24,056 nt of DNA from the IMG/VR virus record IMGVR_UViG_3300005563_000100, positions 1 through 24,056 of that record; one strand, given 5' to 3'. This DNA is from a virus. This document shows, one piece after another, positions 5,333 through 11,711 of this stretch (position 1 is the first letter of the stretch; every line of letters starts with the position of its first letter). Made by a program: the position numbers and the translations under genes. A model generated the notes under the pieces. That model did no database searches and was not told the DNA's origin. It saw only the letters and a list, made by a program, of their open reading frames with translations.

Positions 5333-6630
5333 GCGATCCCATCGACTTGGACAAGGCGCGCGCAAAGAAGTCGAAGGCGAAGCGTTCGGCGCACAACATC
5401 CCCAACACCGAATGGGGGCTCGAGCTCCGGTGCGACCAGGACGGTCGGGTCACGCCCGACGTGGGGAATGCGACCATCATCCTCGCCAATCACCGCGAGT
5501 GGGCCGGCGCGCTCACGTACGACGACTTCGCCGACCGCATCTATTGGTCCGCGGACGCGCCGCGCATCGCCGGCATGGATCGCCCACTCAAGGGCCAGGA
5601 GGTTGCCGACCACCACGCGACGTTCGTCCACCACTGGTTTGCCCGCCGCAAGGGCATCACGCTCAAGAAGGGGGCCGTGCAGGACGCCATGGTGTCGGCC
5701 GCGCGCCTGCGCACCGTGCATCCGCTCCGCGAATACCTGAGCGGGCTCAAATGGGACGGCACCAAGCGCCTCGGCTCGTGGCTCACTGCCTACCTCGGCA
5801 CACCGCTCTCGCGCTACTCGGTCGCGGTCGGCCGCTGGTGGATGATCAGCGCCATCGCGCGCGTCATGCGCCCAGGCTGCCAAGCCGACCACATGCTCGT
5901 GCTCGAGGGCGCCCAGGGCTTGGGCAAGAGCTCGGCGCTGCGAATTCTAGCCGGCGACTTCTACCTGCCGAGCCTCCCGGACATCAAGAACTCGGCCGCC
6001 GGCCACATGCTGCAGGGCAATTGGATTGCCGAAATCGGCGAGCTCGATGCGCTCCGCCGGCAGGAGCTCACGACGGTCAAGGACTTCCTGACGCGCACCG
6101 TCGACAAGTACCGCCCACCCTACGGCCGGTTCCAGGTCACGCGCCCGCGTCAGATGGTGTTCGCCGCGACGACCAACGAGGAGGCCTACTTGCACGACGC
6201 CAGCGGCGGCCGGCGTTTCTGGCCGGTGGTCACGCACAAGCTCGAGAGGGATGCCCTCGAGCGCGACCGCGACCAGCTCTGGGCCGAGGCAAGGGTTGCG
6301 TTCGAAGCGGGCGAGCATTGGTGGCCGAGCGACGAACTCAACCCGGAGATCCGCGAGGAACAGGCGGCGCGCCATGCCAGCGACGAGTGGGAGGGAAAAA
6401 TCGCGGAGTGGGTAGTCGCCAAGGCTCGCACCGGTTTTTCAATCGGCGACGTGCTGCAGAGCTGCATGGGGCTCGACGCTGGGAAATGGACACGAGCCGA
6501 CCAGACGCGAGTCGGTATGTGCCTGAAAGTGCTCGGATACGAGTGGCGCCGGCAGCGTGTAGAAGGTTCCGAACCGACCAAACGCTACTACCCCCTGCGG
6601 CAGCAGCCGTGCTTACCTGGCTCGGAGTAG
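5329..6630 (+). CDS. VapE-family primase/helicase-type ATPase
   Basis: 433 residues with the virulence-associated-E domain found in phage and phage-satellite replication proteins. The family signature HPLREYLSGLKWDGTKRL lies at 131-148. The P-loop GAQGLGKSS is at 194-202, Walker B WIAEIGEL at 232-239, a sensor-like ATTN at 280-283, and the typical GGRRFWPV at 293-300. The C-terminal 80 residues look like a winged-helix DNA-binding module. Family members are thought to act as replicative helicases that load at phage origins. It is the last gene of the early operon, and an AT-rich iteron-bearing region follows its stop, which fits an initiator/helicase next to its origin. The ATG at 5329 is chosen for its ATGA overlap and upstream GAGG. 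Confidence 0.9.
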   Translation: MSDPIDLDKARAKKSKAKRSAHNIPNTEWGLELRCDQDGRVTPDVGNATIILANHREWAGALTYDDFADRIYWSADAPRIAGMDRPLKGQEVADHHATFVHHWFARRKGITLKKGAVQDAMVSAARLRTVHPLREYLSGLKWDGTKRLGSWLTAYLGTPLSRYSVAVGRWWMISAIARVMRPGCQADHMLVLEGAQGLGKSSALRILAGDFYLPSLPDIKNSAAGHMLQGNWIAEIGELDALRRQELTTVKDFLTRTVDKYRPPYGRFQVTRPRQMVFAATTNEEAYLHDASGGRRFWPVVTHKLERDALERDRDQLWAEARVAFEAGEHWWPSDELNPEIREEQAARHASDEWEGKIAEWVVAKARTGFSIGDVLQSCMGLDAGKWTRADQTRVGMCLKVLGYEWRRQRVEGSEPTKRYYPLRQQPCLPGSE

Positions 6631-6853
6631 GTGTGCACCGGATATGTGCCTAGAATCAATCAGGAATATGGTCGCCGTGTACACTGTGCACTCCCAGAAT
6701 CAAATTCCCGAAACCTCTACCGTCTCAACGTCCTGACCTTCTATCTAGTATACACAGGTATACACAGGTATATTATGTATAGTAATAACAATATGTTAGC
6801 CCGTGCGCACCGTGGTTTTCAGGCGGTGCACACAGGTCGACACAGGTAGGCAC
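6631..6853. other. ori: Candidate replication origin: AT-rich island with iterons
   Basis: There is a sharp drop in GC just after the VapE helicase stop; 6741-6799 is roughly three-quarters A/T in an otherwise very GC-rich genome and could be an unwinding element. Around it lie four ACACAGGT repeats, a GTGCACCG/CGGTGCAC inverted pair (6633-6640 and 6824-6831), a GTGTACAC palindrome (6677-6684) and AGAATCAA twice (6652 and 6696). A 72-codon frame crosses the region but reads through the repeats and is not believed. Origin function is inferred from composition, repeats and the adjacent helicase gene. Confidence 0.6.
6752..6847 (+). repeat. Four ACACAGGT iterons in two 10-bp-phased pairs
   Basis: Exact copies lie at 6752-6759, 6762-6769, 6830-6837 and 6840-6847. 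Each pair is spaced 10 bp start to start, about one helical turn, so bound proteins would sit on the same face of the DNA. The AT-rich stretch lies between the pairs. Such iterons usually bind a replication initiator. Confidence 0.7.
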
Positions 6854-6982
6854 ATGCGGGAATTCATGGAGCAGTTGGCAGAGCAGGTCTTGCGAATTCT
6901 TCGAGAGGATTCCGATGTGCGAGCAGTGGTTTTCCGGTCAATGTCACGGAAGTGGTTCCAGTGGCGGGCGACCGCTTACTAA
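6854..6982 (+). CDS. Possible small protein, 42 aa
   Basis: An ORF starting MREFMEQLAEQVLRILRED and ending WRATAY. The first half is a good amphipathic acidic helix; the second half is basic and aromatic (RSMSRKWFQW). An AGGTAGG sequence 3 bases before the ATG could serve as ribosome-binding site but overlaps the last iteron. It is not coupled to neighbours. It could be a small replication modulator or an accident of an intergenic region. Confidence 0.4.
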   Translation: MREFMEQLAEQVLRILREDSDVRAVVFRSMSRKWFQWRATAY

Positions 6983-7281
6983 CCCCTCGCGCGCGCGCGG
7001 GCGCGTATCCCGACGCGGCGGCATCCGCCAGTTGACCACGCTGCCCCAGTGGCTAGCTTGAATATGTGAGCGGCGACGTTCACGGACAGGCCGGAAAGCG
7101 ACGGCAGGTGCTCACCAGGTCGACCAAAGCGACCGAAGACAGCTGGAAAGACAGCCGGAGCAGCAAGGGTAGGAAGTAGGAACCCAAGGTCAGGCAGGCG
7201 CGACGGCGCAGCTAGCGTGTGGTCGGCGAATCAGGCCCACTCCGATGGCTCCGCACCGCAAGGTCCGGGGCCTTTGGCGTC
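6983..7281. other. Region of about 300 bp without a convincing gene
   Basis: It holds an alternating CG tract (about 6988-7005) that could form a hairpin or Z-DNA. A TTGACC hexamer at 7033 lacks a well-spaced -10. A 37-codon basic ORF (GTG 7066 to TAG 7179) contains two AGACAGC repeats and has no good ribosome-binding site. The region separates the replication block from the lipoprotein gene and most likely carries transcription signals for that gene or the late module, but I cannot point to a secure promoter. Confidence 0.4.
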
Positions 7282-7875
7282 ATGAGGGCTTGGTTCGGCA
7301 TGCTTCCGTTGTTGCTGCTCCTGGGCATCGCGTGCTCGTCGGCAACCAGGGAGCCTGCAGGAGGCGCTCAGCCGGACGCGGGCACCTCAGGGTCATCCGG
7401 AGCGCCAAACGCAGCTGGCGGGCATCCTGGCGCGAGCGCGTGGCAAGCTGGGAACGGCGGCGCGACGGTAACGGGCGGACAGGCGGGAGTCGGTGGACAG
7501 ACGCCGGAAGCGGCGGGCGCCTCCGGCGCGGCTGGCTCGCCCGAAGCCGCTGACGCCGGGCCGACCTGGCCAGACTGCGCGGGCACATGGGCGATTTGCG
7601 ACGGCCCCGACGCGGACGGCAAGCCGATCGGCTACGGCTACGCCTGCCAGGTCCCTACCGGATACGGCACGCACTACCAGATGGCGTGCCAATTCTACTG
7701 CGACACCGACGCGAACACGGGCACGCTGGACCCGGATCGGCAAACGCGCTGCGAGGCGGCAGGCGGTCAATGCGCCTGCTTGTCGCTTGGCACGCTCGAT
7801 GACGCTGGCAATGTCGACGACTCCGGCCCCTGCTCGAACCGATACCAGTGTCAGCCGCGCGCGACTGTGCCATAA
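7282..7875 (+). CDS. Phage-encoded secreted lipoprotein with Cys-rich domain
   Basis: 197 residues. A lipoprotein signal peptide (MRAWFGMLPLLLLLGIACSS) places the lipidated cysteine at C18; the lipobox GIAC has an unusual Gly at -3. Residues about 24-93 form a Gly/Ala/Ser-rich linker, and residues 99-190 form a compact domain with ten cysteines (99, 106, 122, 136, 140, 157, 164, 166, 184, 190), enough for five disulfides. This architecture is typical of envelope lipoproteins of Myxococcota. The ATG at 7282 is preferred over the in-frame GTG at 7219 because it gives a normal signal peptide. It is not coupled to neighbours. The likely place is the periplasm or outer membrane, possibly blocking superinfection or altering the lysogen surface; function is inferred. 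Confidence 0.75.
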   Translation: MRAWFGMLPLLLLLGIACSSATREPAGGAQPDAGTSGSSGAPNAAGGHPGASAWQAGNGGATVTGGQAGVGGQTPEAAGASGAAGSPEAADAGPTWPDCAGTWAICDGPDADGKPIGYGYACQVPTGYGTHYQMACQFYCDTDANTGTLDPDRQTRCEAAGGQCACLSLGTLDDAGNVDDSGPCSNRYQCQPRATVP

Positions 7876-7881
7876 TGCGCC

Positions 7882-8208
7882 ATGTCGTCGCGTGTGACAT
7901 TCGAGTCGCTGGCGAATGAAACCGACCCGCTGGTCGTCAAGCGTGGGCTGCTCCGCACGCTGGATTCGCTGTTCGACGAGTGCGCCAATCGGACGCGCGT
8001 GAGCAAGGCCGGCGTCGCGTATGCGGACCCGGACAGCAACGGCGCAGCCAAAGCGACTGAGCTCGCGGCAAGAATTCTCGGCGCAATCGGCATGGACCCG
8101 AGCGTGCTCATTCAATTCCGTAACGACACGGAAAAGCTAGTGAAAAGAGCAGGAGCCGTGCTGCGCGAGCGCGAGGCTGAAGCGCTACCGTCCCGAGCCG
8201 CCGAATAA
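7882..8208 (+). CDS. Possible terminase small subunit, 108 aa
   Basis: A helical protein starting 6 bases after the lipoprotein stop. Residues about 37-70 (VAYADPDSNGAAKATELAAR, then ILGAIGMD) resemble the DPxAAxKALEL..LG pattern common in small terminase subunits, where short helices build a DNA-binding or oligomerising unit. The length also suits a small terminase, and the gene lies upstream of the large subunit, though six small genes intervene. There is no clear helix-turn-helix. An alternative is an unrelated small helical phage protein. No strong ribosome-binding site is seen. Confidence 0.45.
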   Translation: MSSRVTFESLANETDPLVVKRGLLRTLDSLFDECANRTRVSKAGVAYADPDSNGAAKATELAARILGAIGMDPSVLIQFRNDTEKLVKRAGAVLREREAEALPSRAAE

Positions 8209-8215
8209 TTCCACT

Positions 8216-8242
8216 TGGCACATTTGTGCCACTGGTGGCACA
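8216..8242. promoter_or_regulatory. Triple half-site dyad, TGGCACA / TGTGCCA / TGGCACA
   Basis: TGGCACA (8216-8222) and TGTGCCA (8225-8231) form a perfect inverted repeat with a 2-bp gap. GTGCCAC (8226-8232) and GTGGCAC (8235-8241) form a second, overlapping one, also with a 2-bp gap. Three half-sites in alternating orientation within 27 bp suit cooperative protein binding or two mutually exclusive hairpins. It lies just after the putative small terminase gene, so operator, packaging-site element and translational switch are all possible. Confidence 0.55.
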
Positions 8243-8251
8243 TTCTGTCCC

Positions 8252-8725
8252 GTGGGCCTGCTGAGTCGCTACACGCTGCAATTCCGTTCGCCGGCTTTCA
8301 ACCAGTCGGGGATCGTGCTGGGCAGCGACGTGGCGGTAGCGGGCGCGCGCGACGGCGAACTGGACCGCGGCAAGGTCGAGCGAATCGAGCACTGTGGCAC
8401 GCATGTGCGTGTTTGGGTGCGTCACGCCGACAGAGTGGCCGTTTGGCGCCTCCCGGGCGGCGGCGAAGGCGAGGAATTGGTCGATGGAGAAAATTCGAGC
8501 GTACGCGGACAACGTGGTGCTGAGGTTCGTCCCGAGGCCGACGACGGCACTGGGCGGACTGATTCACCTGCCGCAGCAGGTCACGGAGAGCCGAGTCGGG
8601 ACACGGGAAGCGGAAGTGCTGGCGGTGGGCCCGGGCCACTGGATGCGGTCGGGCCAATTCCGCCAAAACGTGGTCCAGGTCGGCCAAAGGGTTCTGGTCG
8701 ACGCGCTGGCGGGCCAAAATTATGA
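8252..8725 (+). CDS. Hypothetical protein overlapping the GroES-like gene
   Basis: A 157-codon frame from GTG 8252. The first 80 codons lie in otherwise unclaimed sequence and read as a plausible beta-rich protein (YTLQFRSPAFNQSGIVLGSD, THVRVWVRHADRVAVWRL). The last 78 codons overlap the GroES-like gene in another frame and end in KRGPGRPKGSGRR, an AT-hook-like motif. Extended overlap is unusual, and GC-rich sequence readily gives long shadow frames, so the product may be real, real only in its first half, or spurious. No strong ribosome-binding site is seen. Confidence 0.4.
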   Translation: MGLLSRYTLQFRSPAFNQSGIVLGSDVAVAGARDGELDRGKVERIEHCGTHVRVWVRHADRVAVWRLPGGGEGEELVDGENSSVRGQRGAEVRPEADDGTGRTDSPAAAGHGEPSRDTGSGSAGGGPGPLDAVGPIPPKRGPGRPKGSGRRAGGPKL

Positions 8726-8858
8726 CCTCGACCTGAGCGTTCCGCGGCACAACAAGCCCGCGGAGTGGGGTGACGAGCGCGGGGAGTTTCGCGTCGTGCG
8801 CGAGGACGAGATTCTGGCGGTCATCGAGCGCGATGCCGAGCCGGAGGCGGCGGAGTGA
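8484..8858 (+). CDS. GroES-like co-chaperonin
   Basis: 124 residues matching the Cpn10 layout. MEKIRAYADNVVLRFVPRP is the roof-proximal first strand (family: IRPLxDRVxV). GGLIHLPQQ (24-32) stands at the mobile loop, where the hydrophobic tripeptide contacts GroEL. EAEVLAVGPG (42-51) equals the family GEVLAVGxG. VGQRVLVDALAGQ (66-78) equals VGDxVxF, and EDEILAVIE (107-115) equals the closing strand. A phage co-chaperonin would cap the host GroEL ring to help fold capsid protein, as gp31 does in T4. The in-frame upstream extension lacks family features, so ATG 8484 with GAGG upstream is chosen. It lies just before the morphogenesis genes and its stop overlaps the next start as GTGA. Confidence 0.85.
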   Translation: MEKIRAYADNVVLRFVPRPTTALGGLIHLPQQVTESRVGTREAEVLAVGPGHWMRSGQFRQNVVQVGQRVLVDALAGQNYDLDLSVPRHNKPAEWGDERGEFRVVREDEILAVIERDAEPEAAE

Positions 8859-9013
8859 ATCTCGACCCGCGCCCGTACGCCGCGTGGAAGCGCAGCAGCC
8901 GCCCGCGCCGCGGGCCACTGCGCCGCGCAACCCTTTCCAGCCATGCGCTGGCCGTGATGGTCGCCGCGTGGCGCCACAAACCGCTCATCCCGAACAGGAA
9001 CCTCCATGCCTGA
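8855..9013 (+). CDS. Small basic protein, 52 aa
   Basis: The GTG at 8855 overlaps the GroES-like stop as GTGA, and the end overlaps the next start by 8 bases, so the packing supports it. The product is strongly basic (KRSSRPRRGPLRRA) with a short hydrophobic segment (ALAVMVAAW) in the middle. This could be a small membrane-associated or nucleic-acid-binding peptide. No family is recognised, and a chance frame remains possible. Confidence 0.45.
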   Translation: MNLDPRPYAAWKRSSRPRRGPLRRATLSSHALAVMVAAWRHKPLIPNRNLHA

Positions 9014-9308
9014 CGAAGATCACACCCCAGTCGACGGCCCCGAAACCAATCCGGCGCCGCCGCCCGACGTGAGCTGGCACACGTTCCGCCTGCGCAAACT
9101 GAACGTCGCGACCACGGCCGTCAACGGCAAGTACTGCCGCGTGTCCGAAATCGGCGAGGGCTACCACGCGGTCGAAGTCGAAGGGCTCGAGCCCGTGATC
9201 ACCGAAGAGCAATTCGGCATTTGCCAGAACATGGCGGAGCTGAGCGCGCTCGCGGGGCGCCCGGTGCGGCGGTTCGTCGCGGCGGACGGGGAAGCGACCT
9301 ACCGATGA
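9006..9308 (+). CDS. Hypothetical protein, 100 aa
   Basis: Begins MPDEDHTPVDGPETNPAPPP, a Pro-rich acidic leader, then a beta-rich body (WHTFRLRKLNVATTAV, HAVEVEGLEPVITEEQF) and a helical end. I do not recognise the family. It starts 8 bases inside the previous ORF and ends in an ATGA overlap with the next gene, so it belongs to the run leading into terminase. Its first 12 bases match two other gene starts in the window. Confidence 0.6.
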   Translation: MPDEDHTPVDGPETNPAPPPDVSWHTFRLRKLNVATTAVNGKYCRVSEIGEGYHAVEVEGLEPVITEEQFGICQNMAELSALAGRPVRRFVAADGEATYR

Positions 9309-9562
9309 CCTCTCGGGACTTTTGCTTTTGGCTGCAGGGGTATCTCGAGCTGAGAGCCAATAAAGACGCAAGTCTGTCGACGGAGCAGGCACGGTGCATC
9401 GCGAGCCACCTAGCCCTGGTGTTCACGCATGACATCGACCCGAGCATGGGCGCGCCTGCGCATCAGGCGAAGCTGAATGAAATTCACTCAGCGCAATCGA
9501 ATCAGGTCGCCGAAACCAACCACCTGACGATCGGTGGCTCTGGCCCGACTATGCGCTGCTAA
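9305..9562 (+). CDS. Conserved-looking small phage protein, 85 aa
   Basis: Starts MTSRDFCFWLQGYLELR and continues LSTEQARCIASHLALVFTHDIDPS. The FCFWLQG..E pattern followed by LxxEQxxxIxxHL recalls a small protein of unknown function found next to terminase or head genes in several proteobacterial phages; this is from memory of the pattern and not verified. The protein is helical with a polar, probably disordered C-terminal 30 residues. ATG 9305 overlaps the upstream stop (ATGA) and its TAA overlaps the terminase ATG (TAATG). Confidence 0.65.
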   Translation: MTSRDFCFWLQGYLELRANKDASLSTEQARCIASHLALVFTHDIDPSMGAPAHQAKLNEIHSAQSNQVAETNHLTIGGSGPTMRC

Positions 9563-11088
9563 TGACCACGCTGGCCGAGCTCGAGCAGCTGCAAGCCGTC
9601 AACCCGGTGGCAGCAGCTCGACTCGCGCAGCAAATCCTCGACGAGGAGAGCGACGACGGCGAGGAGAAAAGCCTCACGCTCTACAGCCCGCACCGACCGC
9701 ACGCGAAGCAACAGCAGTTCCTTGACCTCGACTGCAGTGAGGCGCTGTACGGCGGCGCGGCCGGCGGCGGCAAGTCCGATGCGCTGCTCATGGCGGCACT
9801 GAAATATGTGCACCAGCCGCGCTACTCGGCGATCCTGTTCCGTCGCACGTTCACCGAGCTCGCGCTGCCCGGGGCCATCATGGACAGGTCGCATGAGTGG
9901 CTTCGGGGCACGCGCGCGCACTGGAATGGGACTGAACATTGCTGGAAATTCCCAACCGACGGCGCGCCCTCGACTCTCACGTTCGGCTACCTCGACTCCG
10001 CTACCGATCACATGCGGTACCAGTCGAGCGAGTTCCAATTCATCGGGTTCGACGAACTCACGCACTTTCGCGAGAAGCAGTATCGGTACCTGTTCAGTCG
10101 CCGGCGCCGCCTGATTGGCTCGGATATACCGGCGCGCTCGCGTGGCGCAACCAACCCGGGCGGCGCTGGACACGACTGGGTGAAGGAGCGCTTCGGCATC
10201 CCGGATACGGTCGATTTCTCGCTCGTGTACAATTCGCAAGGGCGCGTGTTCGTGCCGGCGTCGCTGCGCGATAACCCGTCGCTCGACGCTGACGACTATC
10301 TATCCGCTCTCTCCGAACTCGACGCGACCGCGCGCGCCCAGCTCGAGTCAGGCCAGTGGGTAAGAGACACGGACGGGCTCGTGTACCGCGAGTTCGATCG
10401 CTCGCGGAACATTGTGCCCCAGCTACCGCAGCTCCCCGCCGGCGAGAGCTGGAAGCGCATACTATCGTGTGATTTCGGAGTGGTCGACCCAACCGCGTTC
10501 TGCGAACTGGCGTTCAACCGCTACGTGCGCGAAGTGTACGTCACGCGCTCCGAGCAGTGGGCGGACCGCTCCCCGAGCGAGATGGCCGAGGAGGCCATCC
10601 AATGGGGAAAGGACTGCGGCGGCTACGAGCAAGTGATCGGCGACGTGGGCGGGCTCGGCAAGGCATTCGAGAAAGAGTGGATGCAGCGATTCCGGCTGCC
10701 GCTAACGCCTGCCGAGAAAACAAGCAAGCTCGGTTTCATCAAGCTCATCAACGGCGACATGCGCGCGCGCAAGCTGCTCGTGCTCGACGGGCCGAATACG
10801 GATCTAACCGATAATATCGGCGTGCTCAGCTGGGACGACGGCGCGACGCGCGAGAATCAGGACCAGCCGAACCACCTTACCGACGCCCTGCTCTACGGGT
10901 GGCGCGCGAGCCGGCACTACGCGGCGAAGGACGCGCCGAGCATGCCCGCGTACGGCTCGGCCGATTGGCTCAAGAGGCAGACCGACGAGGAGCGTGAAAA
11001 GGCGTTCGCGGCGACGCGGAAGCGCGTGACGAAGGCGACGCGGAGCCTCAGCGATCGGCAGTTGATCGCGAAGATTGCGAGGATGTGA
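9562..11088 (+). CDS. terL: Terminase large subunit
   Basis: 508 residues, the motor and nuclease that packages phage DNA through the portal. The ATPase half carries the Walker A loop YGGAAGGGKS (63-72), Walker B FQFIGFDE (158-165) and the coupling motif ATNPGG (196-201). The RNase H-like nuclease half shows the acidic residues D304 (SCDFGVVDPT), D361 (IGDVGGLG) and D441 (HLTDALLYGW). The basic stretch FSRRRRL at 178-184 may contact DNA. Length and motif order are normal for the family. It starts at a TAATG overlap and is followed after one base by a small gene. Confidence 0.95.
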   Translation: MTTLAELEQLQAVNPVAAARLAQQILDEESDDGEEKSLTLYSPHRPHAKQQQFLDLDCSEALYGGAAGGGKSDALLMAALKYVHQPRYSAILFRRTFTELALPGAIMDRSHEWLRGTRAHWNGTEHCWKFPTDGAPSTLTFGYLDSATDHMRYQSSEFQFIGFDELTHFREKQYRYLFSRRRRLIGSDIPARSRGATNPGGAGHDWVKERFGIPDTVDFSLVYNSQGRVFVPASLRDNPSLDADDYLSALSELDATARAQLESGQWVRDTDGLVYREFDRSRNIVPQLPQLPAGESWKRILSCDFGVVDPTAFCELAFNRYVREVYVTRSEQWADRSPSEMAEEAIQWGKDCGGYEQVIGDVGGLGKAFEKEWMQRFRLPLTPAEKTSKLGFIKLINGDMRARKLLVLDGPNTDLTDNIGVLSWDDGATRENQDQPNHLTDALLYGWRASRHYAAKDAPSMPAYGSADWLKRQTDEEREKAFAATRKRVTKATRSLSDRQLIAKIARM

Positions 11089-11089
11089 G

Positions 11090-11281
11090 ATGGCCGCACC
11101 GGAAACGAATTTGAACCGCCCGCGCGTACTGAGGATGCTTGATCGGCAAAGGGAACTGCAGAGCCTATTGGAAATGTTGCAGGTTGGCAGCGTCAAGCAC
11201 TTGCAGGTATCGAATCATCTTCGAGCGCTATCGCGTCGCCTAGAAAAGCTACACCCGAAGGCGCAGCGAAATGGCGGGTAG
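11090..11281 (+). CDS. Small helical protein, 63 aa
   Basis: Residues about 10-60 form one or two charged leucine-rich helices (VLRMLDRQRELQSLLEML, LRALSRRLEKL) that could pair as a short coiled coil. There are no cysteines or membrane segment. The ATG at 11090 follows the terminase stop by one base and the end overlaps the next gene by 11 bases. Codon third positions are less GC-rich than in the flanking terminase and portal genes, suggesting that the pair was acquired separately. Confidence 0.55.
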   Translation: MAAPETNLNRPRVLRMLDRQRELQSLLEMLQVGSVKHLQVSNHLRALSRRLEKLHPKAQRNGG

Positions 11282-11711
11282 AACATCAGATGATCTGCTG
11301 CAGGAGGCCTACGAGGAGCTCGGTAAAGCTGAAGAAGCCCTGGGTGATCTTGCTAAGGAGAACGCTCGTTTGCTTGAGCTACTGCGTGACGCTGATGCTC
11401 TATGCGCGGAGCAAAGCGTTGAGGTTGCCGCGGCGCGCAGGGTACGCAATGAGTTGGATGAGGCTCGCGCGCATATCGCTAAGCTCTCTAGCGGCGAGGC
11501 CGAAAAGGCGCGCGAAAAGGTTCGCTTGCTGAATATCGAGATCGGTGGCCTAGAGAGAGAGCTGTGGACAGCAAAGGATCGCCTGTTCTCCCACCTTTAC
11601 CCGAGGCGCCACGTAATCACTGACAAGTACGAACGGCTACTGTCACGGTATCTGGGGACTGGCCCCTGGCGCTGGCGGGGGCGTCGTCTTTACTGGTCAT
11701 GGGCGAGCTGA
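11271..11711 (+). CDS. Coiled-coil protein between terminase and portal, 146 aa
   Basis: A long charged heptad-like region (about residues 5-105, for example LLQEAYEELGKAEEAL and VRLLNIEIGGLERELW) is followed by a basic, aromatic C-terminus (GPWRWRGRRLYWSW). About half of the first 72 codons end in G or C, against close to 90 percent at the start of the portal gene, so its codon use is foreign to its neighbours. No family is recognised. Its TGA overlaps the portal ATG as TGATG. It may be an added accessory gene, or a packaging or scaffolding aid. Confidence 0.6.
   Translation: MAGRTSDDLLQEAYEELGKAEEALGDLAKENARLLELLRDADALCAEQSVEVAAARRVRNELDEARAHIAKLSSGEAEKAREKVRLLNIEIGGLERELWTAKDRLFSHLYPRRHVITDKYERLLSRYLGTGPWRWRGRRLYWSWAS

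Noticed and set aside
6631-6849. 72-codon ORF beginning right after the VapE stop
   Set aside because: It runs through AT-rich repeats, has no ribosome-binding site and has a composition unlike other genes here; an origin-like region explains the sequence better.
7033-7065. Sigma-70-type promoter with TTGACC
   Set aside because: The nearest -10-like hexamer is about 20 bp away, outside normal spacing.
7066-7179. 37-codon basic ORF in the intergenic region
   Set aside because: No convincing ribosome-binding site, no coupling, and composed of short repeats; noted only in the non-coding entry.
8216-8250. Sigma-54 promoter suggested by TGGCACA
   Set aside because: The expected TTGC element is not at the required 12-bp offset for either copy; the repeat symmetry explains the motif better.
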